Counted from the first letter of the stretch, positions 12,180 through 23,110 are shown. The stretch is 64,000 nucleotides of DNA from Branchiostoma floridae (GCF_000003815.2 NC_049981.1:3137415-3201414), one strand, 5' to 3'. Numbers and translations are program-made. Notes: generated by a model from the letters alone, not told the origin.

Positions 12180-12270
12180 TTGAAATTTGAATTGATGTGC
12201 TTTCTAGTTTTTACAATACACGGATGATTATGAAAGCTTAGGTTGACGTACGGTCCCCAAGGAGATAGTT
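12180..12270 (+). repeat. Dispersed repeat block, 3 copies in window
   Basis: 'gctttctagtttttacaata' followed by 'ggttgacg' and 'cccaaggagatag' also occurs at 32077-32160 and 45078-45170, where it lies several hundred bases upstream of SINE heads. It is part of a larger unidentified element. Confidence 0.55.
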
Positions 12271-12830
12271 TTGCTGGAGGCGGCAGTTAACTCGCTCATC
12301 AACACCCGCCTACACAATGGAATCACAGCTTCAAACACCGTAATTACTACATATTTGAAAAAATATCTAGGTGATGAAAATATGAGGGCCAGGAATGCTG
12401 TCAAAAGACTAAGGATTAGCTGCCATAAACTTCATATTGAAACAGGAAGACATACCCGTATCCCTCTGGAATAAAGGCTATGTAAATATTGTAATTTAGA
12501 TAGAATAGAGGACGAACGCCATTTTGTAGAATTGTGTAGATTGTATACCGTAGAGAGAAATGAACTGTATAGGGTTATACAAAACCAATTTCCTTATTTC
12601 ATACACCTAAGTTCTGTAGAAAAATTCATATTCCTAATGCAACTAGACAAACCATCGATCATAAAACATATCTGCTCTTTTATCTCCACTATAACAGAAA
12701 AGCGAGGAGAAGTTCAATTTATCCAGCTATAGTCTCATTTTGTATCTGTGAACTGTATTTTTTCAACATGTCTTGTAGTGATCTGTACTTAGCCCAGGGT
12801 GGCAAAAATGTGCAATAAAGGTCTTTATTC
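12271..12830 (+). pseudogene. LINE remnant, C-terminal region of reverse-transcriptase ORF plus 3' tail
   Basis: Reading frame 12271-12732 carries 'KRLRISCHKLHIETGRHTRI', one in-frame stop (12472-12474), then 'RLCKYCNLDRIEDERHFVELC', a Cys/His knuckle pattern typical of the C-terminal end of non-LTR retrotransposon polyproteins. The same signature occurs at 24826-25105, 35231-35935 and 42570-43270. The 3' end 'atgtgcaataaaggtctttat' resembles a LINE tail. It is 5'-truncated and dead. The sequence from 12831 to 13258 has no recognised feature. Confidence 0.65.
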
Positions 12831-13258
12831 GTTCATATTGTAGCTACGAACTTCGAAGCCAACCTTCGTTGGAACGCTATGTACAGCAGATAATGTGTTT
12901 ATCAAGACTTTGCCTGCTGTACAGGCGATCATATAATTGTGACGGACGTAGTCTTGGATGCGTGTGCGCCATACGAGTGAGTCAAGTTCCGTGCTAATCT
13001 TTGTCTCGAAAGAATACCGTGGTTTGTGAAAAAGTGACGTTTTGGGCACATTTTTGCCAATAATGTTTTTTAGGACTCTGCCCTATTATATGTGTTATTA
13101 AAAAACAATTGGTGTTAAAATGCACAAATAAAGAAGACAAAGTCACGAAACTTAGCGAAAGTCACAAGTATGAATCAAGAGAGCTTTAGAAATCACAATA
13201 GTCTTGCCGATTCATATTACACAAATATGGTATAATAATAATAATCTTTATTGCATGT

Positions 13259-14680
13259 TCAAACTTAATCTTCAAGCAGATCCTAGGGTGCTGTAAGGTA
13301 GTATCACAGCTGCCAAGGAGTAAAGCCAACCAGAGGGAGTGCCCCGGTGCCCGTTTGGTCAGCTGTGATACTAAACTCGGCACAAAAAGTTTGGAATATA
13401 AACTTTGGCTGATCATATTTCCGTTGTTTCTGCATCAATTTCGATATGTTATATATCAACAGAAAGCGTGTATAATTTTCTTTTGCATGGTATCAAACTC
13501 TTTATGATTATAAATTCGTGGAACGAGCACAAGTGCTGCTTACGTCAATGGATCGCGAAAATAAAGTGCCCAAATTTCTCTTCTTGTGTTCAACACTGTA
13601 TCACACTGTTGGTATGGGTGCGGGTGTCAAGGGCTCAATCTATCACTTTTTCACGTAATCTTTGGTATACAGAACATCCAAGTTTATCTTTAACACTTAA
13701 GTAGGGTATATGTGCCCTTTTGGCAGTTGGATGGCCGAATCAAGGTGTGGAGGCGGCAAGGAGAATGCTACGCTGACTGTCGCACGGATAGAGCGTAACA
13801 GCACGTAGCGCTTGGTAGAGGTAGTGTCATGGTGTGGTGTGGTGTATGTATGGCTGCCACATCAAAACCAAGGTTCATCCTCATCCCAGACAACCTCAAT
13901 ACTGTGAGGTACAGGGACACCATTCTCCATGCAGTCGCAATGACATACCTCGTCAGCGTGTGTGGGGGACCAAATGCAATTCTGCAAGTGTTAGACTAGA
14001 ACTCCGTACGCACAGAGCATGGACCATTGCAGACTGTGTGCGTGGACGGGCGGTGTAATCTTGAAGAATGTCATTCGGCCCCATATTGATGGTATTGAGG
14101 TTGTCTGGGATGACAGTGAACCTTGGTTTTCATGTGGCAGCCATACATACACCACACCATGACACTGCCTCCATCAAGCGCTACGCGCTGTTACGCACTA
14201 TCCGTGCGACAGTCAGCGTGGCATTCTCCTCGCCGCCTCCACACCTTGATTCGGTCATCGAACAGCCCAAAGGGACACATATACTCTACTCAAATGTTAA
14301 AAATAAACTTGGATGTTCTGTATACCAAAGATTACGTGAAAAAAAGGATAGATTGAACCCTTGACACCCGCACCCATACCAACCGTATGATATAGTGTTG
14401 AACACAAGAAGGGAAATTTGGGCACTTTTTTTCGCGACCCACTGACGTAAGCAGCCCTGGTGCTCGTTCCACGAATTTATAACCATACAGAGTTTGATAC
14501 CCTGTGAAAGAAAATCATACACGCTTTCTATTGATATATGACACATTGAAATTGATGTAGAAACAACGGAAATATGATCAGCCAAAGTTGATATTCAAAA
14601 CGTTTTGTGCCGAGTTTATATTATTGCACCATAGGATCTGCTTGGAGATTATCTTTGTAAGTTTGAGTGAGTTGTATCGT
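13259..14680. mobile_element. Palindrome built from two Tc1/mariner-like transposase fragments
   Basis: The left arm (about 13259-13905) is the reverse complement of the right arm (about 14085-14680): 'ggctgatcatatttccgttg' at 13409 pairs with 'caacggaaatatgatcagcc' ending about 14585, and 'cccagacaacctcaatac' pairs with 'gtattgaggttgtctggg'. On the + strand at 13817-13995 the frame reads RGSVMVWCGV ... IPDNLNTVRYRDTIL ... GGPNAILQ, the middle of a Tc1/mariner transposase (family pattern GSVMVWGG, GNLN..RY.D.IL). On the - strand the loop reads NLNTINMGPNDILQDYTARPRT, corresponding to the ILQQDNARPH segment with the second catalytic Asp. Both copies are broken. Confidence 0.7.
13299..13373. 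mobile_element. 75-bp micro-foldback inserted in the left arm
   Basis: Begins 'tagtatcacagctg' and ends 'cagctgtgatacta', a perfect 14-bp terminal inverted repeat. The right arm of the surrounding palindrome lacks this segment, so it is an insertion that post-dates the palindrome. Confidence 0.65.
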
Positions 14681-14755
14681 TTTGAAGTTGCACACAAAAG
14701 GTAACAACGTGGAACATCTGAGAATAAGATGTAATTCAGCATTGTCTAACATGTT
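14660..14755 (-). repeat. Dispersed repeat shared with 48364-48460
   Basis: The reverse complement of this stretch ('gttagacaatgctgaattac', 'cttcaaaacgatacaactca') matches 48364-48460 with few differences. Nothing else is recognised between 14756 and 15199. Confidence 0.55.
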
Positions 14756-15199
14756 AATAAGGTTAACAAAATGGCCAAGTTAATGCAAGATTGCCGAAAA
14801 GTTCCTATCTCTGATGAATATATAATGGTCCAATTCAGCCCAGTAACTCAAACAGTAAGAAATAAACGATCTGCTAAATCTTCTAAGTAGATTATATCGA
14901 AAGTGAAATAAAATTGGATCTCTTTCTTAAATTGTACGAAGTAGTTTTAACCTATTGAAAAGGGAAGGGGTCCTTCCCTGTGTGAGTGGATCAAACTATT
15001 CCTATCTAAAAGGGGTCAGAAATTTCCCGAGTAGCCTCGTAACCCCTACTTGTCCTATTGCGTCAGTTAGTTTGCCGAAGCTTGATGTTTCTGACTTGGG
15101 GAGAAAAGATGTTGCTACAGAAAGCGTAGTTAGGTACGTGGGAGTAGGTCAGTTGCCTTGCAGTGAGCTAATTCGTTAAAAACGTCATACGTTTACGCA

Positions 15200-15493
15200 C
15201 TCGTGTGTGCCCGCCCTTAACGGGCGCGCGTGGTGCATTCGTTTCTATGACTATGTTCCTTACGAGTCAACAAGCCGGTGGATCCTGACTGGAGCTGTTA
15301 GAGCCGCTCGCGTGCGGCTGCCTCACTTCACTTCGCCTCGCCTCGGATAAAAAAATAACCTCATAAGCCTCTAGCAACGTTGAGCAGTCGAGCTGATGAT
15401 AAATCATTTAATACAAGTTCTTTTCTTGCGGAAAAATGAACCGATTCATCATCTGCCTGTTACCAAGTCTACTGTTCTGGTGGACACCAATAG
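15200..15493 (+). repeat. Repeated 5' module with possible signal-peptide exon (copy 1)
   Basis: The block 'gcattcgtttctatgacta', 'ggtggatcc', 'cctcacttcacttcgcctcg', 'acgttgagcag' and 'gatgataaatc' is shared, in the same order, with 46728-46995; its first part recurs at 32795-32911, where an assembly gap cuts it. It ends in an ATG at 15436 opening MNRFIICLLPSLLFWWTPI, then 'g|gtatgt', a good splice donor at 15494. The 19 residues have the hydrophobic look of a signal peptide. Copy 2 encodes the identical 19 residues. No following exon was found, so this could be the first exon of an unseen gene family or the conserved head of a mobile element. Confidence 0.5.
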
Positions 15494-16010
15494 GTATGTG
15501 TTTTTGCTCTTTTTGTTTCTCGTTGACTATATTATTTTAACTGTATTTGCGCAATTTTTATGTTTTACTACATACAACTCTTCCGGTGGACACGAGTAGA
15601 CATGTATTTTGCTCTTTTATCTATAGTTTGTGCAATTTTTATGTTTTACTGTATACCAATCTTTCGGTGGACACCAAATGGTATGTATTTTTGCTCCTCT
15701 TTTTTTCTCTCTATTTATTGCGCAATTGTTATGTTTTACTGCATACCACTCTTTCGTTGGACACGAATAGATATGTATTTTGCTCTTTTATATATCGTTT
15801 GTGCAATTTTTATGTTTTACTGTATACCAATCTTTCGGTGGACACCAAATGGTATGTATTTTTTGCTCCTCTTTTTTTCCCTCTATTTATTGCGCAATTG
15901 TTATGTTTTACTGCATACCACTCTTTCGTTGGACACGAATAGATATGTATTTTGCTCTTTTATATATCGTTTGTGCAATTTTTATGTTTTACTACATACG
16001 TAAAATGATC
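15482..16010 (+). repeat. Tandem array multiplying an exon end and its splice donor
   Basis: The signal-exon end 'ggtggacaccaataggtatg' is followed by five further degenerate copies; 'ggacac' recurs at 15482, 15588, 15669, 15759, 15840 and 15931, spaced 106, 81, 90, 81 and 91 bp. Two unit types alternate: A ('ggacaccaaatggtatgtat', donor-like GTATGT kept) and B ('ggacacgaatagatatgtat', GT lost), giving a dimer of about 171 bp. The hydrophobic open frames of 131-147 codons across it are by-products of the repeat. Confidence 0.75.
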
Positions 16011-16559
16011 AATATGTTATCGGCCTTACTGTTATCCCACAAAAGCGTGCAGTGAATTAGCGTTTGAAGCCCGGATGAGCAAATTATTGGAAATTGCATG
16101 TGAAACAATAAAAAAATGCATCAAAAAGAGATTTGCAATGATAAAAGCATGTTCACTTGTGATATTTGGGGCAACATCAATGACTTAATATATTATGAAA
16201 TATACATATAACTTTAAAGATGCAGTGCAGTGAGATACACCTTAAAGCTGATGTAAGCGGCAGTAAGTCCATATGCACACAGAATCATGTACCTTGTCCT
16301 AATCATGATACAATTAAAATCATTGTACAATACACATCACATATTTCCTTTCAAGTATCTAAAGTTCTTACGAAATTATCGTTCATTGCGTCAATGAAAT
16401 ACTACTTTGAATATTATCAAAATGCCCGCGGCTCACTGAGCGCGCACAATGCGGCTCAAATTTAAGCTTAGTTATCTGCCTTAATATGGTATAAATCCTT
16501 TCGTCACCACCCACAAAATTTCAAATCATTTTGGTCATCCTTTTCTAATTGAAGTCTTT
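16011..16559. other. No recognised feature
   Basis: AT-rich non-coding sequence. A short GC-rich patch lies at 16425-16455 ('cgcggctcactgagcgcgca'). No gene or clear repeat was seen. Confidence 0.3.
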
Positions 16560-17250
16560 TTGAAAATCAGGATCAGGGCGAGAAAAACAAGGGTGATCTG
16601 TGATCTGAGCTACGTAGGTCTTGGGTCTCATGTTGCATATTTCTGCAGGCATTTTAACAAATGTTTGAAGAAGAATCTCTTTGTACTTTAGAAAGAAAGA
16701 AGCAGTTTTCAGTCTTTCAGTAGAGCAAGTTGACCTGCCAATCTCATGTCGTAGCTCAAGCATCCAACGTGTTCTTTCTTCTTTTTCATCTGCTGTGTGA
16801 TGCTTGTTGGTGTTCCTTGTGTTCGATGAAGAATCTCTTCGTATTTCAGAAAGAAAGCAGCAGGTATCAGTCTTTCAGCAGAGCAAATTGACCTGCATAT
16901 CCCATGTCGCAGCTCAATTATCCATGTTTTTTTCTTCTTTCTCGTATGCCGGGTGTCGCCTGCAAAATGATGATCACAATGATTTGAATCTTAGTGGATA
17001 TTCATAAAAGAATTTATGTTTAATGATAATACCCGGAAAAAGTGCCTCAACGCCTTATTTCTGGGTGAGACTGAGAACGTATGGGTCCTCCTCGTAGGTA
17101 TACGAGTGGGACATGTTGTTTTTATAATCGTTCATAAAAATCCTTATTTTATATTTAATACCCCGAAATGTACAACTTATTTGAGGCCGAAAATGTACTG
17201 ATGCTCCTCGTAGGAGTGGGATATGTTGTTTTTGTAATCCATTCCATGCC
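16560..17250. repeat. Direct duplications of a dispersed repeat, also at 33895-34210
   Basis: 'tcagtctttcag' with 'gagcaa(g/a)ttgacctgc' and 'catgtcg(t/c)agctca' occurs at 16671-16770 and again at 16826-16925. 'ctgagaacgtatgggtcctc' and 'ccccgaaatgtac' repeat at 17040-17250. A third version of the whole block is at 33895-34210. Sequence 17251-17735 beyond it shows nothing recognised. Confidence 0.6.
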
Positions 17251-17735
17251 ACCGTTTCCTGCGCGTTTCTTCTCCCGTGCCAAATGACATGAAATTCCGC
17301 ACAAAAAAATCGAGTGGGCGATATATATCCACAGACGATACTGATGTTTCTTCTTCTTTTGTGGCGGAAATGCCTTCAGGATTATTTTATTGAGTTAAGG
17401 TTCAGTACCCTACAAAAGCGTGGGTAGGGGAATTGTTACTGAACCTCCCTTGTTACCTGCTTGAAAAAAAAGCAGGTCTTGATTCTGGAAGGGATCTTTG
17501 TGATTCCGGACCAATATCTTTAGAACCTCTGGATGGATTGCGATTTCCTTTGCTATGGGGATAGAATGTGTGAGCCATTGTGTTCTCAAGATTGGGCGCG
17601 ATTTGTACAACGCCACTGGGCAGAGAGGTGGCCAGGAATGTTTCCCAGAGCATGGGCTATTTCAAGTTTTGTGGCGCAGCCGTTATTGTTAATTTCCGAA
17701 CGCTTTTCGTGTCGACTACGTGCAATTCGGGTTGA

Positions 17736-17925
17736 CGGCGGCCATTGGGGGTAAAGCAGAAGGGCGGGGGAAAAGCGGAATTACACCGGGGGTAAAGATG
17801 AAGGACGGGGGCACAGATGAAGTACAGCGGGGGGGGGGGGGGGGGGGCAAGGGGAAGTCCGGGGGAAAAGATGAACGGGTAGGGGGAAAAGCTAAGGGAG
17901 TTGGGTGGGGGTGCAAGAGAGCGCG
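17736..17925 (+). repeat. G-rich tract with long poly-G run
   Basis: Contains a run of about 20 G at 17829-17848, flanked by many GGGGG blocks in a loose 'gggggaaaagatgaa' period. It is a strong candidate for G-quadruplex formation. Poly-G of this length is also an assembly and sequencing risk. The open frames on both strands are composition artefacts. Confidence 0.7.
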
Positions 17926-18129
17926 CAGCGAGCGCCGTGAGCGCCAACAGAGCGCACAGCGAGCGCGGCGAGCGCAATAGGTCTCAACGGTGGTTTATGA
18001 TACCAACTTAGGCCCCCTTTCCACTAGACGGCGATCGCGCTGCGCTCTCACTGCGACCTAAAGAGGATATGTGTAATATTTGCTTTCACACTGGGTATGT
18101 CATACAAAACGTAAGAGTGTGATGGAAAA

Positions 18130-18348
18130 TCTATCAGGGTTACATACGGCCTACTTTAGAGTACGCTGCTCCAGTTTGGAGCCCGAGTATCACGGCGCTG
18201 CAATCCATGAAGATCGAGCGAGTACAAAAACGTGCCCTAAGAATTATCCTTGGCCTCCATTATACATGTTATGATGAAGCCCTAGCCCATTTTTGTCTCC
18301 CCTCCTTAGAAAACAGGAGGAAAAACCTTAGCCTTAAGTTTGCCAAAT
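18130..18348 (+). pseudogene. CR1/L2-type reverse-transcriptase C-terminal fragment
   Basis: The frame reads RPTLEYAAPVWSPSITALQ ... MKIERVQKRALRIILGLHY ... CLPSLENRRKNLSLKFAK. This is the standard segment after the polymerase domain in CR1-like LINEs (LEYA.PVW, IE.VQKRALRII, L..RR..L..KF). The fragment runs into the gap at 18349, so its 3' extent is unknown. Confidence 0.8.
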
Positions 18349-18867
18349 NNNNNNNNNNNNNNNNNNNNNNNNNNNNNNNNNNNNNNNNNNNNNNNNNNNN
18401 NNNNNNNNNNNNNNNNNNNNNNNNNNNNNNNNNNNNNNNNNNNNNNNNNNNNNNNNNNNNNNNNNNNNNNNNNNNNNNNNNNNNNNNNNNNNNNNNNNNN
18501 NNNNNNNNNNNNNNNNNNNNNNNNNNNNNNNNNNNNNNNNNNNNNNNNNNNNNNNNNNNNNNNNNNNNNNNNNNNNNNNNNNNNNNNNNNNNNNNNNNNN
18601 NNNNNNNNNNNNNNNNNNNNNNNNNNNNNNNNNNNNNNNNNNNNNNNNNNNNNNNNNNNNNNNNNNNNNNNNNNNNNNNNNNNNNNNNNNNNNNNNNNNN
18701 NNNNNNNNNNNNNNNNNNNNNNNNNNNNNNNNNNNNNNNNNNNNNNNNNNNNNNNNNNNNNNNNNNNNNNNNNNNNNNNNNNNNNNNNNNNNNNNNNNNN
18801 NNNNNNNNNNNNNNNNNNNNNNNNNNNNNNNNNNNNNNNNNNNNNNNNNNNNNNNNNNNNNNNNNNN
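18349..18867. other. Assembly gap (519 N)
   Basis: Run of N. Open frames that run through it are meaningless. Confidence 0.99.
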
Positions 18868-19524
18868 GATTATTGAAGTCCTATTTTCAAGTTTCAGTGT
18901 TGTATGATTTACACTAATAACGTGGCATGATAAAGAAATTTATGGTGAACAAGCTACATGACAAATTTAAGAAAAAAAGCAGCTGCAGCAAAACAAACGT
19001 GTATATTTCAGTCTAAGTGACTGTACAGTGACCAAAATTGAATATGTCACAGCCTTGATTTTATACTTTGAATGTTATGTAAGACGTAAAAGGATGACTT
19101 CAAAGATACCAAAATACACTTTGCGTAAAAATAGTCGTTCTTTATCTCTGAAATTCGTTGAGTAATCTTTGGAATCTTTGCCAGCTCATAAAAAGATGCT
19201 GACATTTGAGTTTTTCGTCGCGGTGAGAGCGCGCTGCGGTCGCAGGAGAGATTCCACTAGAGAAGATTTTCTGGCGTTACGGTGCTCTCACCGCGCTCTG
19301 GCCAATTTTCCATCGCAGCGAGAGCGCGGTGAGAGCGCCGTCAAGTGGAAAGGGGGCCTTACAGAGGGCAGGGATGATGACGTCACGTGAATAAGCCCTA
19401 ATGCTGATCTTATATATCGAAATTTGTAATTATACGTTAATTGTGCTGCTCTTCCAAACGTGTGGTCAATCTGTAATCAACTAGGTCGCTCATGATTATC
19501 TGAACAAAAAAAGTGAGATACTTC

Positions 19525-19985
19525 AGTCAGAAATCCCTCAGGGGTCCCTCAAGGTTCCATATTAGGTCCTTCATACATCTTTTTACCTTTGTGCCCAATT
19601 TAATCTCAGTTGATGAACATATTGTTGCATATAGCTGAAATTCCACATTGTGTAGGCAACGGAACTGCCGGCCCAAACAAGACTGTCTCCATGGTTACAA
19701 TACGTCAACATAAGCTACCATAATCATAAGAGCATTGTACAATCTACAAAGGACATTTATTTCAAATATTTTAACGATGGTCTGCTCCGCCTAGCTACCG
19801 AAGTGCATGCCAAACATGTCTCCTTCAAACTGTTATATTTGTAAGACCATTTTTCATTAATCTGGCTTAAAATTACTGTAATAGGTTGGTTGTTTTTCCT
19901 TACTAGAGCACTTGTGGTCATTTATACATTTAGCCTACGGGCATGAACATGCAATAAAGTTTATCATTATTATCTAAAGTATGAA
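19525..19985 (+). pseudogene. Internally deleted LINE: RT motif and 3' tail
   Basis: At about 19530-19600 the frame reads VRNPSGVPQGSILGPSYIF, the conserved GVPQGSILGP block of non-LTR reverse transcriptases. About 350 bp later comes a tail 'gaacatgcaataaagtttat' followed by TTATTATC repeats, the usual 3' terminus of CR1-type elements. The same tail in reverse is at 13232-13262. Most of the ORF is missing. Confidence 0.7.
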
Positions 19986-20110
19986 AATCACAAACATTTA
20001 TTGCCATATTTGTTGGTATCTGAAACCCCACCAAAAACCAAGCGTGGCGGTTACATTTGACAATTGTATAAACGGAAAACCTGAGGGTAGGGGCTCATTT
20101 GCGCTAAGAT
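19985..20110 (+). repeat. Dispersed repeat shared with 34520-34810
   Basis: 'gaaaatcacaaacatttatt', 'tgttggtat', 'tacatttgacaat' and 'ggtctcatttgcgc'-like blocks occur in the same order at 34530-34800. A TTTA-rich microsatellite follows at 20130-20160. Sequence 20161-20612 has no recognised feature. Confidence 0.5.
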
Positions 20111-20612
20111 AAAAGGGGCACAAGCAACAATTTATTTATTTTTATTTATTTATTTCTTCCTCAAACGTACATAGGCAGGGAAATACACACATGGTATACC
20201 CTGAATTGCGTAGGTTTGTTACAAAGAAACTTATACGTGCAGAATGTCAACAAACAAAAATACATAATATATTAACAAACCCTAAGCATAGATCCGAACT
20301 CACAGGCTGATGGTAACACCTGAACATGAGTAGGTATACTAGCAATATATATGTATGACACGTTAATTGGTCCTTATGTCTTAGACTTTGGGTGCTTCTG
20401 CAGCTGTGCTTTGTGTCAATATCAAATGTTATATTGCCAAGGCTGTTAACAAGAAGCTGTCGGTGCACACTTCGTTCGCTTGCCAAGCACAGTTGTTGTA
20501 CTTGATGAAATTCAAAATTCCAACATCTGCTGGGGGCATTGATTATTTGTTTGTGCACAGAAAATTCATTTTTGAGTCGTCTAATACTGGGATCCATCAA
20601 TCATGTGTAGAA

Positions 20613-20834
20613 GTAACGCTAGTTCACCTTTATCCGCGGGGGACCTTTATCCGTTGTCTTTAAAAACAGCACATTTAGGAGTATCAAGTCTGCGGAATGT
20701 GGCTTCAAATTTGCACTATTTTCAAAATATTCCGATTTAAAACCACTGTCCGTAGACTTTATATCCTTAACTACCGTTTTCTTTTATAAACAACGGATAT
20801 AGGTATACCCTCGGATAAAGGTGAACCAGCGTTA
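20613..20834. mobile_element. 222-bp MITE
   Basis: The termini 'gtaacgctagttcaccttta' and 'taaaggtgaaccagcgttac' are inverted repeats with one mismatch, continued inward by 'tccgttgt' / 'acaacgga'. A solitary terminus of the same kind ('aaaggtgaactagcgttag') lies at 61849-61868. Confidence 0.75.
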
Positions 20835-21367
20835 CCTTCCATGGTCCCTCTCTGCATGGAGAGGGGCATATAATGATAATGACAACTAGAAAGGCCGACA
20901 TTTGCTTGGGTGCAAATACAGCATATTTCAGCCATACCCATTCCCACGCAACATTGTACTGTTCCAAGTCACCCCTGCGCAATAATGGAACATTTTGGCT
21001 GTAAGTTATCCCCAAAAGAGAACTAATATTGTGAATTGATTCCAGGTCAAAACAGAGCTTGCTCAATATGGCCCGGGCCCATATGGAAGAATATAATCTT
21101 CCACAGGAGCCCCTATGCATAACTAATTGTTTTTTTAGAATCGCGGCATCTCCTATTTTTCCGAAAGTGAAAAAAAAACAAACACCGCATCTTCCATTCA
21201 GAAGATTTTCATCATGAAGCCATTCAACAATTTTCAGTACAATAACTACGTCTAAGTACCGTTATCAGCTCCTAGTGATGTGGGTACATTTATTATTGCA
21301 GTGAACTTTTCTTTTATTCAAGTATGGCATGCGTTTTGATAATTATCAAGCAGGTGCAAGTACTGTG

Positions 21368-21576
21368 TACTCTCCTAGCTGAGGTTAGGCTCCGGCTGTT
21401 TTTTTAACGGTTTTTTAGTCGTTTTTATCGGGCTTTCTATTTTTTTATTTATATCTTACTGTGTCATAACCTACTGGCTGACGTACTTCAAGAAAAATGA
21501 CAAAATAGAAAGCCCGATAAAAACGACAAAAAAAAAGTTAAAAAACAGCCGGAACCTACCTTCTGCTTGGAAAATA
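21368..21576. mobile_element. MULE-like foldback MITE, copy 1
   Basis: Inverted-repeat arms begin TACTCTCC and include 'gaggttaggctccggctg' and 'cgggctttctattt', so nearly the whole 209 bp folds into a hairpin. It is flanked by 'agtactgtg' (21359-21367) and 'ggtactgtg' (21577-21585), a 9-bp target duplication with one mismatch. A second copy is at 39311-39522. A 9-bp duplication with long terminal repeats is the hallmark of Mutator-like elements; the superfamily is inferred. Confidence 0.75.
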
Positions 21577-21585
21577 GGTACTGTG

Positions 21586-22414
21586 TAGTAAAAGTGTTTG
21601 TTTTTTCAAGCTGAAAACTTAAATCTTCTTCTTGTTTTGTATGAGCCATTACTTAAACGGAGACGTCTCGAATTTAAAAAAAAAAAGAATTTACCGGTCT
21701 TTCGCTTCATTTCTTCTTCATTTCTTTTCTGAAAAATTCCAGGACCAACAACTTAACTTGATGTGGCTTTATCTATATATTTTATTTCCTTCTTTGTTAA
21801 GTATATCCTCCTGCATACCACTGTTTAATTGTTTTACTTTGTATGCAACAGCCAACGGGCGTAATCTTGTTGTGTTAGTGTTATAATTTCCTGCTCGTAA
21901 CGTGCGAGACCCGGAGGATAGGAGTTTCTACCTTGTTCGAGGGTTTCTTTTCGGGAGTCAGTGGTGACACCCTGGTACTGTGAGTGTTTTATTGGGCTAA
22001 AACTCTGGCAGTTTAAAGTTACTTACAATTTGAATGTACAAGATTTATGTAATAAAAAACAACAACAACACTAGAAGTACCTTTGCTCGGAAAAAATACA
22101 TCACTTTTCTTTCCAGCACAGTGAGAGAAATGTTGCCACTATAGACATATGGCCACTATAGAAAAATGCTGATCTATGTACAAAATTGCACATGTAAGCC
22201 AATTGTTTAGATTTACAGTTCAAATAATTATGACGGAATATTGATTCGCCATTGTCAAACCTACGTATCAAAACTAAACGCAAACTGGCCAATTTTTCCG
22301 CGTTTTCCGCCAAGTAACATTCTCTCAAATGCCTCAACTAACCCTGTTAAAGTTAACTCTGCCGAAAATTATTTATATCGCCATGCGGAATGTTGATTAA
22401 TTCAACGACTGCCG
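21586..22414. other. No recognised feature
   Basis: AT-rich. An 84-codon open frame at 21632-21886 begins at a non-ATG position, is hydrophobic and low in complexity, and has no domain I recognise. No splice-consistent gene model was found. Confidence 0.3.
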
Positions 22415-22514
22415 NNNNNNNNNNNNNNNNNNNNNNNNNNNNNNNNNNNNNNNNNNNNNNNNNNNNNNNNNNNNNNNNNNNNNNNNNNNNNNNNNNNNNN
22501 NNNNNNNNNNNNNN
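22415..22514. other. Assembly gap (100 N)
   Basis: Run of 100 N, the conventional length for a gap of unknown size. Confidence 0.99.
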
Positions 22515-22849
22515 GTATTCTAACGTTCAATGCATGCGTACCGTCCGCTACCGCGACAAATGACCCTGTCTGAACTCCAAAACCTCGCAGACTAACAATT
22601 TTAACCGGGCAAGGGTGACACACACATGTATGGCCACTGTAAGGCTGTAATATACAAGTCATGTGTTTCTGTCTGTATATACGGCATTGGAAGCCAGCTT
22701 ATGAATATTAATGAGCATTCGTCTTACTCGGCGCTGATTGGCTGGCCCCATTAGATTCAATTAACTCGCGAAAGCCCAGGCTGCCGCAGGTGTGTGGGGT
22801 CACTGGAGTTCACGGGAGGAGGCCGAAAGAAAACCAATTTCTCCTCAGA

Positions 22850-23110
22850 AAAGTGCTGAAATTAAGCATTTTAAAGTAGTTTATGCCAAAAAATTTACTT
22901 GGATCATTTTACCAACTATCTAATGCCTATTTACACCAAATTCCAGGCCATTCCATTGTAAGACCAGGGTACAGGGGGCCAAAATATACCGTTTTGGTCA
23001 AAACATGACCTTTAAACCTCCATAAAATCATTTTAGAGGCAGATATGAAAAAAACTGAGAAAAAAAAGCATCAAGGTATTGGCCCATTCTACCCCTGTGT
23101 CAAATTTCAG
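22850..23110 (-). repeat. Fragment of the 1781-5420 foldback family
   Basis: 'accagggtacagggggccaa', 'ataaaatcattttagaggca' and 'gaaattaagcatttt' match the internal unit and inner arm of the large foldback in reverse orientation, with clear divergence. Sequence 23111-24136 after it has no recognised feature. Confidence 0.6.

Larger units (their letters stand above)
18008..19361. mobile_element. TIR element of about 1.35 kb containing a LINE fragment and a gap
   Basis: The left end 'ttaggccccctttccactag' is mirrored at the right end by 'caagtggaaagggggcctta', with further inner match ('gcgatcgcgctgcgctctca' against 'cgagagcgcggtgagagcgc'). Between them lie a CR1-type fragment (18130-18348), an assembly gap and about 0.3 kb of non-coding sequence. 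It is interpreted as a non-autonomous DNA element with nested material. Confidence 0.6.

Noticed and set aside
15547-16003. 131-147-codon hydrophobic, repeat-rich frames resembling a membrane protein
   Set aside because: The frames are produced by the tandem array of about 81-91-bp units. No start context or flanking exon supports them.
17720-17980. Gly/Arg/Lys-rich 86-codon frame and Pro-rich antisense frames
   Set aside because: Composition effect of the G-rich tract.
18207-18917. 236-codon open frame
   Set aside because: Most of it is the assembly gap. Only the first part is real, and it is a LINE fragment.
20388-20663. 91-codon + strand frame with an opposing 117-codon frame
   Set aside because: It runs into the MITE at 20613, no domain is recognised, and neither frame has splice or homology support.
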